Shown: positions 21,411 through 33,439 of the stretch, one piece after another
Layout: every line of letters begins with the position of its first letter
Numbering within the stretch: the first letter of the stretch is position 1
NCBI GenBank assembly: GCA_963932245.1
Contig: OZ010745.1
Location: forward strand, 91,339,396 to 91,403,395
DNA length: 64,000 nt
Source: Tachinus rufipes
Taxonomy: Eukaryota > Arthropoda > Insecta > Coleoptera > Staphylinidae
Reading direction: 5' to 3'
Translations under genes and position numbers: made by a program
Notes under the pieces: generated by a model
Database searches by the model: none
What the model was told of the DNA's origin: nothing
What the model saw: only the letters and a program-made list of their open reading frames with translations

Positions 21411-22370
21411 TGTAACAGATTAGATTGCTATTCACACTGACATTCGCGGTATTTGGATTCGATAAAAAACCAAAGGGGGTTCAATAGGAGTAAATATAAT
21501 ATTGTCCATTGTAATGACACACATACAGAGCAGGTTTTCGCAGACCGCCTAAAGGTCCTTACACAATCCAAACTCTCCCATTCCTCAGGCCAACTTGTAT
21601 ACAGCTACACAACACATACATCCCCATCATCTTCTGCTACGTCCAGCGTAGCCAGGAATAATTATGTTACGTGCACAAAGAAGCGGTCGGTCCATACTTA
21701 TTTTTATGTTTTATATGGGATTACTAATGTAATTTTTAGTCTGCATTCCTGCGATGCTATCGGAGGTCTAATATATAGCTGCACGAAGTTTTAACTCTCG
21801 GGAACAAAGGGGCCAGGACTCGCAACACCTATTTAGTTGCTGAAATTGAAAGTAGATTAGTTCTCTTTCTCTTTTATATATTATATATTTCATCAGTGAG
21901 TTTATTTTTAGAACGACCGCCCGGCTATTATTCATATTAATAATACGCCTTTTTTAAATTACAAACATTAATCCCTCATAGTAATTAAAAATTTTGGCAA
22001 ATTATTTGATTCTCTAATTCAACAGTGTAAATAAGATAAACCGTTTGGATATTTAATTTGTCTTGTGTGATGTTTTTATAACGGTGTCAGGGCGAAGTAT
22101 GTGTATATATAAAAAGGGTGTGGGTAAGAAAGGGTAGACTTGGTCTGAGTATTGTGTATGGGTGGCGATCACCCAGCGAGAGAAGAGAGAGGATCTTTTA
22201 TGATTCTGCTTTGCGTTAGGCTAAAAGAGGAGGAAATTGAACGCTGGAAGGCGATAGATAATTACTTTGTTGTCGTATTTTATTTCACTCGTTTTATTTT
22301 TTACTACCCAATCTAAGAGATTTCAATCATTTAGATAACATATAAATCGGGGTTAAAATCACCCACACGA
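21411..22370 (+). promoter_or_regulatory. Possible promoter or solo LTR
   Basis: A stretch of higher complexity and GC than its surroundings. It contains a TATA box-like TATATATAAAAAG at about 22104 followed by a G-rich stretch. It could be a host promoter or the remains of an LTR. No paired LTR, primer-binding site or downstream reading frame was found. Confidence 0.22.
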
Positions 22371-25300
22371 AACATATTTTACCGGTATATAATTAAATTT
22401 TTAAATTATTAAAACAATAAGTACTGTTATAGTTACAATTTATTGCTATTAATTATTGATATTAATTTAATATAGTTTATTGGTATAATTTATATGCTAT
22501 CAATTTAATAACAGATAATAGTGGCACCTTAGTAAGTTAAATATTTCATAAATCTTATGATGGGCAAATGCTTTATTTGATCGGATTTTAAAACCTTGTA
22601 TAATTTTAATATGGGAACGTATTTTCTGCCAATAACTTCTTATTTTCTAGTTTTCCTTAGAGCAACATTAAACAACACATTGTGTTATGTGCAGCTAAAC
22701 TATTGCCTTGATATGCGGTGGTGTTAGGACTGGTGGCGGTCTACTTGTTTCTGATTTTCAATTTCAGTTATAGTTATAAGGTTTTATAGTTAAAGGTCAA
22801 CTTTGGTATGGGGACCAAAGGTAGTTTCTGATACAGTATTTGTTTTATTTCAGAAACAAAAGAGTATTGCCGTAGCATGATGAGTGAAACGTCCACTCAG
22901 TCAGCACTTACTTTTTTAGGCGAATTTTTATTTGTTTAAATATTGATGTTTTTGCATCACTTCTATTGCGAGTCAAATGACTATTGCTACGGTCTGCTGC
23001 GAAAAAATCTTCTTCCGGAAGAAACAAATCTTTAAACTTTGGATGGCGCTTTGCTAGCAAAGTTATAGAATCTGGACATTGCCATATCTACTGCTTTGTG
23101 CATACAAAACAGCTTGCGCAAGAACCCAAAAAGGGTAAAGTTTTTTTGTTTAATATTGATACGATTTTCCGTTTATGCAACGTTCACGGATTGCAATAGA
23201 GGGAACACATTTTTTATATTGTTTTTTTTGTGACTGGCCAATAAGCAGCAATAATGAGTATTGAGTAAGTATGTTACAATCTGTAAGCGGAGTACTATGT
23301 TGCAAGCACTGTTTATTTGATACAGTATCAGTTAATGAAGCTCGTTTTGTTTTGTTGCTAGGATTATTAACTTAACTGTTAGATGTATTATTTGCATTGT
23401 AATTTATTAAATGCTTGCCCCGTCAACACATATACATACAAACATATAATAGGGACAGATTATCTATTTTTAAATAATACTTATTTATATGTATCGAAAG
23501 GAAATTTTTTGTAGAATGCGATCTCTATGTTTGTTTTTTAAAATTCTTCTGAAAAAATTCGGAAACTTAGTAAAATTACGGAAAATCCAAAGAAAATCCT
23601 TTAAAAAGTATTCAATTTTTTTTATTTTTGCGATCAAAAGTACTATGTTTCGAATATTCGAATTATCAAATATCAAATTTTTAATAAAATAGTATTTTTT
23701 CCATTTTTCGCAAGAAATTTCAAAAAACCACGATCCCGCTGATCGTGCTTTACGGAAAATGTCTTATATGATACACCTTTTTGAATATGATTTTGATTAT
23801 TTTTTGCTTATTTACAGCAGAAAAACTGAAAGGAAACAAAATATTTCAAAAAAATTACAATTAACACTGTATTGCTCTAAGAGATCTAAAATTTTAAGAA
23901 TCGTCATATTTTGGTACCTCAAACATGTGTACAAAATTTGAGCAAAAACAGAGATGTTGATGTGGGGACGTTTGTCCAAACTATCGTGGAATTACCTCTA
24001 ATGATATGTTAGTTTATTTTTGAACACCTTAAGAAACATTTTTATCTTTTATTTCCAAAATTAGTAACATTTACATTTGCATTTTTTTAAATTATTCTTA
24101 ATACATTCTTTATTATGATTTTCTAATTTATTTTATTAATCTTTTTCTTACAATTGTTTTTTTTTTGTCTTGCTGCACGTTGTATATTATTTGCGTTTTT
24201 TTAACTTAACTTTTAAGGACTTCTTTTTTTGCGCGGAAAGGAGAAAATCTTCAAAAGACACAGGGCACTCATATTGTCCAGTAGTGTCAAGTTTTTACTG
24301 ACTAAAAACTTTTTTTTCTCATTTTTTGCTTTGGCGTGGTTTGCTTAGTGCGTTTTGCACTGCGGTCCTGCTACTGATATCGGAATGCGCGAAAGAAGCA
24401 ATGGAACAAAAAAGAGTGTAACAAAATAAGAAAAGAGCAAATGAAAAAAAAATGAGATATTGAAAAAATACAAAAAAGAGATAGAATGGATGAGGACAGT
24501 TAAAAAATAAAGAAAATATATAGACGAACAAAGAAGCAAACATTTTAAATTATATTAATTTATAATTTATTATTTTAGGGAATTATAGATATATTTGTAG
24601 ATGTGATGTAACTTTCAAAGACAAAGTGCAAAAAATAAACGTATTATTATTGCTTTGGTTAGGTTGTGTTTGCCAAAAATACATTTTCTGTTTGGTCTTG
24701 TATGGGACCTAAAAGACAGGATTCCCGTTGCTTTCTGTCAGGCGAACTGATTTGGCAAGAGATTTTCCTTTATTTTCTGCTCTTTTGGTATTCAGATTGG
24801 TTGAACTCTGCAGATTGTAGCCACTACTTCCAGACTGTTTATGCAAGCCATAACCAGTTTGGATATTATTAATGACTATTGCAAATACTTCTAATATATG
24901 TTCTTCAAATTATTATTTCTAATTTAAAACTTTTATTAAATTTTGTTTTTGATATAGTCATACATTGCTCTGCGGCTACTACAAACTTATTAAGGCGTGT
25001 AGAAGCAAATCTTGTCTTGTCTAACAAACAAGTTTAAGATATATGAGAAAACATAATTTTTGAACTATCACTTAGAAAAGATTAAGCAATAGAATAATAC
25101 CTATTTTAATACATAATAAAATTTATTACAAAAAATACCAAAAGCAGAAATAAATTACGTTAAATTAAAATTTAAAATAACTTTGCGTTGGACCTTTATT
25201 TTTTCAAATTTTGTAGATGTGAACTGATTATCAAACTATAAGACTTTAAGTTATGCGTATGTTGGAGAATTCGCAAGAGACCTTTGACAATAAAAGAAGA

Positions 25301-25629
25301 AAAAAATTAAGCTTTTGAGAGAATGAATAAAGTAAAGGCAACATTAATTTATGAAGAAAATTTATGTATTCTTTTCTTTTTTTTTTCGAATAACTTTGAG
25401 TTAAATTTTGTCGAATGTGTTTGTAAGTACATTTAAGTATTATATAAAACTATTTATGACGCTTGGTGATTGTTTGACAGTTAATTGTCATTATTTATGA
25501 CTAAGCTTGGCTGATGATAATTCTTCAAAATAGTCAACATCTGTGACTTTCAGGGACAACATCAATAAAGTTCAAGTAGTACTGTGCGAGTGTCGAATCA
25601 AACTTAGACAACTAGGTAAGGCATATTGA
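22371..25629. other. No recognised gene over about 3.2 kb
   Basis: AT-rich sequence. The frames at 22984-23199 and 24666-24872 have no familiar motif. A perfect 7-bp hairpin (CACGATC, loop CCGCT, GATCGTG) lies near 23730. A GGAATTACC motif near 23992 resembles the tip of the foldback family but no partner tip was found. Confidence 0.35.
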
Positions 25630-26107
25630 AAGAACTTCTTCTTGGGGTTTTGTCTTCAGAGGGAGGTTTGCTATCATCATGGTCATTTTTATTTTTGATG
25701 CAGTGGCTCTAAACAGTTCTTTACTGTTGAAAATTTCTAATCCAGGAAGCTTTACGTTGCCTAATTGTTTTTTTACTATTTATTTTGCCTTGCATGATCA
25801 ATTGTAGTGTAGAGTATTTTTCTCTCCTCCTTTCCAACATATTCTCATTTTTGTTTTTTGATGTTATGAATAAGCTTTTTTTTCTGTACTTGGTGCATAA
25901 CTTGGTTATTTGTTATATGGTCTATGCTTCCATGTCCTATAAATTTTTTTAAAAAGTATGGCATTTAGCATGTATGTTCTTAGCTTTACATTTAGGTTAC
26001 TATTTGTAAAGAGTTGTTTTATTTTAACAAAGGCAGCTTTTGCAGTTTCAATTTTTTTATTTATTTCTGCAATTTGATCGTTGTTGTTTTCAAACTAAGT
26101 ACCTATA
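25630..26107 (-). pseudogene. RTE-type LINE, C-terminal part (split copy, part 2)
   Basis: Reading leftward from 26107: YRYL, FENNNDQIAEINKKIETAKA, AFVKIKQLFTNSNLNVKLRT, then a decayed middle and the tail LFRATASKIKMTMMIANLP. This is the RT thumb and C-terminus that should follow the palm at 27664-28200. The YRYL motif (YKYLG in relatives) touches the TA at which the DUF4817 transposon begins, so the copy was cut here. Stops and frameshifts are frequent. Confidence 0.85.
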
Positions 26108-27663
26108 CAGTGTGTTTCAAAGCATGTGTTGGAAAATAAAGGGTAGGATTGGTTGGTTAATTATAAGAAAAAAAGTTTCCATTAACATGGGTCCGCAAAC
26201 GCACCGTTTTTAAGATACAGGTGTAATTTTTTTTTATATTTTTATATTTTTTTATAATATTTCAGGAACCGTTTGAGATACAAAACTCAGCTTTTGTACA
26301 CATCTTAGCATTAATATTAGCTACTTATTAAGGGTTGCGTGAGGTTTTCATGTCTCTAATTTCTATGACACTTGGAAAATTGGCATTCTGAAAGCATTGT
26401 GAACCACTAATATTTTCTACACAAAAAAGGTACTCCTAGTCAAAAGCTCTAACGTAAACCGTTTTAGAAAAATACGGTGTTTTGTGATGGAAAACATGAA
26501 GAAAAGTAGCTACATGTTTTGTTATTGATAAAAACATTTGTTTTTGATCTAGTCGTTAGCGTTCATTCATTTGTTTCATGCATTTGAGTTATTGACAATA
26601 GTCGTTTAGTTGTTAAATAACCTTTTTTTAAAAGAAATCAATATCGCGAGAACTTATTATCTTTATTACTCAATTAATTTGCTCATTCTAATGATAAATT
26701 ACAGTGATAGCGAGATGTGCGATATGCATTTTGTTTATAACCTTGCCGATGGAAATGCAGCAAAAGCTCGTCAAGTTTATCAAGAAAGGTTTCCAAACCG
26801 ACAGGTATCAAATGAAAGAACATTCATTTGTATTCACGAACGTCTACATCAAACTGGAAGTGTACATAAAAAAGCTGCAGGAAATGGGAGACTTTGCCTA
26901 CTACCTCCGCAAATTGAAGAAGATGTTCTTTAAGAAATCGAAGACGATTCATCAACTAGCAATAGAAAAATAGTTTTAAACCTAAACCTTAGTCACGTTA
27001 CAGTGTGGAGTATAATAAAAAGCCAGATGTTATATTCTTATCACATACAGCAAGTACAAGCCCTTTTACCAGCGGATATTTTGCAAAGATTGGCTATGTG
27101 TCAATGGTTTCAAAAAAAAAATTGCGCAAAATCCTTGATTTTTAAAACAAGTTTTATTTACGGACAAAGCAAATTTTTTTTGCGATGCAATTATAAACTT
27201 AATAATCATGTATGGGCCGACAAAAATCCACATGCCATAATGGAATGTTTGGGTAGGTGTTGTAGGAGACCATTTAATAGGTCCATATTTTTTGCCGTTT
27301 AGACTAAATGGTCAATCATATTGTAATTTTCTTGAAGAAGAGCAGCCAGGACTTTTAGAGGACGTTTCTTAATTAAACCGTAATTAAGAAACAAAATGTG
27401 GTTCATGCACGATGATGCTCCAGCACATTTTAGTTTAGTTTCCTCCTTGGTTTCCAGATCTAAATGTTTTAGATTTTTTTTTGTGGGGTCATTTAAAAAG
27501 TTTAGTTTACACTACATTAGTTAATACTGATGAAGAACTAAGAAATCGCATTATTGCATCTTGCAATACGATACGAAACACTCCAGGCATTTTTAAACGG
27601 GTACGTCAGTCACTAAGACGTAGGTTGGAAGCTTGCGTTACCGTAGGAGGAGGTCATATTTAA
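26108..27663 (+). pseudogene. DUF4817-type DDE transposase and left transposon end
   Basis: The left tip CAGTGTGTTTCAAAGC follows a TA dinucleotide (26106-26107), as in Tc1/mariner-superfamily insertions. The gene begins near 26700. HTH domain: CDMHFVYNLADGNAAKARQV, YQERFPNRQVSNERTF, HERLHQTGSVH. Linker: HQVQALLPAD-like text near 27050. Catalytic pieces: FTDKANF in one frame (first Asp, about 27156), HVWADKNPHA, WFMHDDAPAHFS (second Asp, about 27405), then LDFFLWGHLKSLVY with the third acidic residue. C-terminus: RVRQSLRRRLEACVTVGGGH followed by a stop at 27661-27663. At least four frameshifts or stops interrupt it. No right terminal repeat is found; LINE sequence resumes right after the stop codon, so the right end is deleted. 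Confidence 0.87.
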
Positions 27664-28925
27664 CAATTTTTGTGATTTTTCCTGTTTTTTAACTTCAATT
27701 TGGAATTGTTTGATGCAATATTGACTTTTTGAAGCATATTTTGAAGATTGATGATACTTGTAGTTATTAATACAGTATTATCTGCATACCGAAAAATGCT
27801 AATCGCTTTTTATTGGTTACTTTGCTTCCAAAATTTTCCGTCTTAATCTGTTTAGATTAATTATGAATTAGCCAGATATTGTTTGAATCTAATCTTTTTT
27901 ACTTCAAGTTTTATTTTTTTCTTTATAGTCAATAAAGCATAAATATAAATCTACATTTATATCAAGGCGTTGTTAAACTAAGACATTTATTTTTAAAAAT
28001 GCTCATATTGAAATTTAACTTTATATAAATACGTTTGTGAATGATCTTTAAACAAATTTTTATGTATGCAGGTATGACTTATAAGGCAAATTGTTCTATA
28101 TCTTCAACATTATTTTTCTTTAGTAGAAGGATGAAAGTAGATTTCAACCATTTTTGTGATTTTTATCTGCTGGTATATTTTTTTTATATAAATTTACTAA
28201 ATGGTGTATATTCTTATCTCCAATCAGTTTGACGATTTCTACTGGAATTTCATCTGGAGCTACCGTTTTTCTGTTTTTGGAGTTCTTTATAGCGTGTTTT
28301 ACTTTATCTGGGTTATTGATAATCCTTGTGTATTTGTGTTTTTTTCTTATATTTAGATCGAGTGTCGTTGATTTGTTTGATGATACAACGTTTGTACCTG
28401 GATATACTTTTGTCATCTTTTGATCTTTTTAGGTAATTCCATAATAATGTTCTTGCATTTTGTCTGTATAAAATATTCCTTTGTTTCTATGATTTCTTGT
28501 TTTATTTTTTATTGTATATCTTTGTATTTCATTTTATCTATTTCTTTATCTTGTTTTGTATTTTTCAATACATTTTTGCTTCCGTTCATACGTGATTTTT
28601 TGTTATTGATTTGCGCATGTTTGGTTTTTGACTATATTTTCTCTTGCCCTTAGGTTATTGTTGATATTTTTTCTGATTTTTTTTCTAATTTATTCCTCTA
28701 TCTTAACTTATAGAATAATTTGGTTAGCTTTTATTGTTAGAATAATGGCAACTTTATATTTGTATTTTTGGTCAATTCATCCTGAATAATAGATAATGTC
28801 GTTGACCATTGTTGGTTTATCCGCTTTGAAGGATTATTTCTAATTCTAACGACAAGAGTGAGCTCTTACTCTTGTCAGCCTCTTTACCCGTAGCTGTTAG
28901 CAAACAAGAGGTGTACCATGGCATG
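27664..28925 (-). pseudogene. RTE-type LINE, leader, linker and RT (split copy, part 1)
   Basis: Reading leftward: leader with an RTE-like CCCGTAGCTGTTAG block (28889), linker (VLKNTKQDKEIDKMKYKDIQ, IIETKEYFIQTKCKNIIMEL), then the RT start AIKNSKNRKTVAPDEIPVEI and VKLIGDKNIHHLVNLY. KICLKIIHKRIYIKL and LYLCFIDYK follow. The active site is RYADNTVLIT: the second catalytic Asp codon is Asn (27777-27788). The palm ends at LQNMLQKVNIASNNSKLKL next to the DUF4817 stop codon. Most of the endonuclease is missing. The next part of the same copy is 25630-26107. Confidence 0.85.
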
Positions 28926-29859
28926 GAAAAAACTATCCGCGTGTGTTTACTTTAACCTTAAAATTTATTGAAACTTTTTTAAAACGCTGCAAATTAGTGG
29001 ACTACGAAGGGTGAACCTGAGATTAAAAAGTCAAAAACGGTTTTATCGTAGATTTTTATTAAACGAGGAGATCATTGCAACTATTTTGCAGAGTATAGTA
29101 TAATACTAGTATATAATAGTATATTTGAACGGGTTAAAGAGGTTTGAGGGTTACTGAAAAAGGTGTATTGACTGAAAAGGAGTTAAAAATAAAACAAAAT
29201 TTTTAATCATTTATTTAAGTATTTGAGGAAAGTATTTGCTTTTAGTTGCAGATACTATTTGGAAGTTCTACATTAGGTGCGTTTATCCAAATGCAGTTTG
29301 AAGTTTTTTAGTCTAACATTGAAACAAGTATTTGCTACTAGCGGATAGTGACCTTAGTCTGAACTGATAGTAAACTGTTTTATAACTGCACTATAACCTC
29401 ACAGCTGCCTTAGAGTATGTACTTGTAAATTTATTATCTAATATATACTACCGAACCTGTTAATAGAGATAATGGGGGCGCTGTAGACAAGGCTTATTAT
29501 CTTGTTTACTCACACTTTTATATTAATATGTAATTATGGTTTCATGAACACTAATTATGTATTAGTTTAATGTACTAAATTAATACTACAATTTTTTTAA
29601 ATGCTTGCCGGAGTGGGGCTCAAACTTGCAACAATTTATTTGTGGGCAAATAACATTTAATAGAAAAATAAAAATAAAGTATATAGTAAACTTACAATTA
29701 ATATAATCTAACTATGTACAAGTAAACGACTAACCTAATTTACATATATAAAAAACTAACCTACAATCTTAAAATATAGCTAGCTATATACAGTTTACAA
29801 ATTTTAACCATTTAATTTTGATTTTAATTTATATTATTATTATTATTTATTGAATTAAA
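28926..29859. other. No recognised feature
   Basis: AT-rich sequence; I see no coding similarity or repeat. Confidence 0.4.
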
Positions 29860-30790
29860 AAATTTATTTCACAACTTTCATTACAGGTAACAAACTTTAA
29901 TTTATTTGTCTTCAAAAATAGGTAACGATTGATATGGTAATATGTGCTTGATTCTAAATAGTGTAGTGTGTTTTTTATGTCATTAATATGTTCTAAAAGT
30001 GGATGGTTTCTAATTCACATACATATATGTTTTGTGAGATGTTTTCAATGTGTACTATGTTATAAAGTTGGCTTCTTCTTACAGATCTACTAGTCTTGTA
30101 TACCAGTATTTGTTAAGAGACAGACGCAAACATTTATTTTTGATTCTTTGCAATCTATTGAGATTAGTTTTGCCAACGCCACACCAAACGTGGGCTGCAT
30201 GTGCGAGTGTAGGTCTAATTATTTTGTATAAATGAAGTTTTATGTCGTGTGAGAGTGAAATATTTTAATGTATATGTGAATAAATGGTTTTGATTGCGTT
30301 ATTTGAATGAATTTTGGTTGTTTTTATGTTAGTAAATTTTTTGTAACAATTATTTTTTTTGTTTAGTGTTAATTATGAGCTTCTATTTTTTTTTAAATTG
30401 TATAAAAGGTTTTGTGTATTTAATTTTTATTTTGGGCAGCGATGGCATAGTAAGAGTTTGAATAGCTTGCAGTATCATCTGCATAAAGAGTTGAAAAGTT
30501 TTGGAACGAGGATGGGTCTTATATCTTTTTGGTTTGATAGGGTATAGTTTGATAGGGTATAGTATATTAATTATTAATTTGGAATTGTCTACCATGGAAA
30601 TAATTGTGTAAGAGATTAATAATTATTGGTAGATATTGTTGTGTAATTAATTTGTATATGAGTCCTATTGTCCAAAAGCTTTTCTAATCTCTAAAAGAAC
30701 TATATCTTAATTTTGTTCTTATTGAAATTGATTGAAATATTGTTAGTAATTCTGAAAGTTTGTTGAACTGTTCCTGTTGTTAAAATCCAT
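29860..30790 (-). pseudogene. Jockey-type LINE, RT to C-terminus
   Basis: Reading leftward: FRITNNISINFNKNK, a KAF remnant of the DIEKAFD block, LIYKLITQQYLPIIINLLHN, YFHGRQFQINN, then STLYADDTASYSNSYYA with YADD intact at 30474-30485. LYKIIRPTLAHAAHVWCGVG and LQRIKNKCLRLSLNKYWYTR follow. These are the hallmarks of the Jockey clade RT and its C-terminal YADDTA, RP-L-YA--VW and LQ--QNK-LR blocks. The VPQGS block has been lost or shifted. The endonuclease and ORF1 are absent. A short tandem duplication (ATAGTTTGATAGGGT near 30540) interrupts the region before YADD. Confidence 0.82.
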
Positions 30791-33439
30791 TATTTTTATT
30801 TATTTATTTATTATCAATAATATATTAAAAAAATCATAATTTTATTATAGTAATAACACGTATAGTAACGTGGTAAAGACATTTTATTTATAACCATAGC
30901 ATGCATATAAACACAAAATAATCACTAAATAAAGCCAGCGTTATGAATTATAATTTCAGTTAAGGACTTTTTTACATATTTCATATCTAAGATTTTATTA
31001 ACTAATAATAGCCTAGTGAATAAAAAAGCATATTTATATTTCAACACATCAAAATATTATAATAATTATATATTAGACAGCTACTTTGAAAGAAAAGTGA
31101 ACATTATTTACAACTTTTAAAATTAATACAGTTTTCTGCGACTTTTGGTACATATTATGATTATTTTAATTGTCAATATGTTGTGCTACAATTAGCTTAG
31201 TAATTAAAAACAACAAATTTGTCTTTAATAAAATCATCCAGCTACAAATATTTAATTAATATTTACATATGTATTTCAAAATAAACATGTTTAATTAAAA
31301 ATTATCTCACGAGGGTAGTAGTAGGTATATTGGTTCTGATTATAGGGATGGACCCCATAGAACGAATTTCTAGGAATCCGTGTTCGTCTGGAGGAGAAAA
31401 TAAACATAACTGTTTATTTTTTCTTTAACTATTTGCCAAGATAATATTTAGTACTTAGCTTAGTATAGATCAAATTTGACATATATCGCTTGTAGCAATA
31501 GAATATTAATTGCAAACACGGCGATTTAAACGTGTTTAAATTATAATAAAATGTGAATTCTTTCGATAACCTGATACCATGCCGTCACAACACAACTTAC
31601 ACGGCGCCTCTTTAGTCTCACCGACCGTACCAAATCTTCGCCCCATTGAATTTGGGGTTCTCCCATTGACTTAATAAAAATGTAAACAGTTCATGCATTC
31701 ATGCAATCTATTAACAATATTATAACCACAATAAATATTAATTTTATATTCAACATTATTAATAAATTGCAGAATCATATAAAATTAATTTAATAGTGAA
31801 CAAATCTATATAACCGCTGAAAATTATTGTCTATATATTTTTTAAATCAATAGATGAGCTATCGGCTGATAATATCTCAGTCATGCCTAAAATGTTTCAT
31901 TCATATATTTTAGTTTAAATGGCCCTTCACAGTTTCCTCCCGTGAGTCCTTCTCCACCCAATGATTAAAAAATCCTATCGATTTTATTTCCTAAATCAAT
32001 GATGAAAATATTCTAAATTACTACTATCAATTAAGATATTTTAAAATACTTAACATTATAGTAAATTTGTAGAAATATTTGATAGTATTAATAATGTGGG
32101 AGACAAGGCAATGTTTTCCTTGGAATTCCAATTACATCGAATTGTATTCGGTGACACACAAAAAGTTGCAGCGATGCTGCAAGTGCGAGGAGCGTATAAA
32201 ATAATATTGTAATTAAATTGGTGCAAAGGAATGATTGGGTTTTAGAATTTCAAGTATTCATGTGGGATTACGTTCACGAGGATGTGTAATTTTTAATATA
32301 AATTATTAATTTTTTTTTATGATTGACATTCTTGTGTGACATTCTTTCAAAAAATCATTTTGTATTTCAAAAATAAAACTAGATTATTTTAATCATAATT
32401 AATCGCGAGGTTATTATTTTGTTTTGATGTAAATTTAAACATTAAATTGTCTTCTTCTTAATTACGTTAAAGACATAACATGGTTACGAAGACCTTCACC
32501 ATGTTGTAAGATGTATTAATCCTGTTCACAACACTAACAAAGCACCACCTGTAAAAGCTTATGAAACAGCAGTGATAAATGAATTTAAATGAAAGTTTCT
32601 ACCTTATTGGATTCACTTGCAGTTTCAATGAAATATAATATTATTTAAAATAATTATTCAACAGTTTGAAATTTAAAAAAATATCTCTTTCCTTATTTTG
32701 TATGTATTATTGTTTATAAAATTATCAACCTAACATTGATTTTTTTGTAAATTGTGATAAAAATGGTATTTTAAGATTACATGGGAAAAACCAGTTATGA
32801 TACATTTTTAGCAAAAATAAGTTAACAGTATTTTGTAAATTAATTTATGTAGTATGTACAGAATAGTCACTGAGGTATTTAAGATCTAAAATTTATAGCA
32901 CACGGGAAACCTTGAGTTGTTTATTTGTAAATGGGAATAAAAGAACAGATTGGCCAGTAGTTGTATGTACGCATATGTACATCGCGTAGGTATTAGTTTA
33001 AAGTAAAAGTAAGTCAATAGTGAGTTTATGTTATTTAGCGTAATAGAAATTATAAGGAATAAATTAAATTCGTCAACGTTTAAAAAAGAATAGTGATAAA
33101 AACCAATTATTTCCGGAAGATTTTTGAGTATTGGATATATGCTTGTTGATTGGTAAACAATTTTTTCCAAAAAATACAATATTTTAATTCAAATATTTGT
33201 ATGAAATGTTAAAACATATTAAATCAAACCTAATATACATATTATTTAGAAATATTTTTTAATTAAGGATTTAAGAACTAAACAAACTATTTTAGACTGC
33301 AATTAGCTTTTAAAAAAATAATGTGATACATTAAATATGTTTACAAAGCTTGTACTGCATAAGTCTACAAATAAAGAAGTAATTTAAAAATGCAATTTAA
33401 CTATATTAAGTAGTCTAGTCTTAGTTGTATGTGTTACAT
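30791..33439. other. About 2.6 kb without recognised features
   Basis: AT-rich. A GC-richer island at 31560-31670 contains a short minus-strand open frame (MGEPQIQWGEDLVRSVRLKR) with no known match. A second less AT-rich patch lies near 32100-32190. These may be remnants or functional non-coding sequence; no assignment is possible by eye. Confidence 0.35.

Noticed and set aside
21411..22370. Firm call of an LTR retrotransposon
   Set aside because: No second LTR, primer-binding site or gag/pol motif was found, so it is only listed as a possible promoter or solo LTR.
24319..24543. Phe-rich minus-strand frame
   Set aside because: Low-complexity A-rich DNA on the plus strand creates it; no motif.
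25505..25535. CTGATGA as a second hammerhead
   Set aside because: No GAAA follows at the proper distance and no stem II can be drawn.
28424..28450. GGTAATTCCATAATAATG as another foldback tip
   Set aside because: The same bases encode the LINE linker (KNIIMEL) on the minus strand, so the match to the tip is coincidental.
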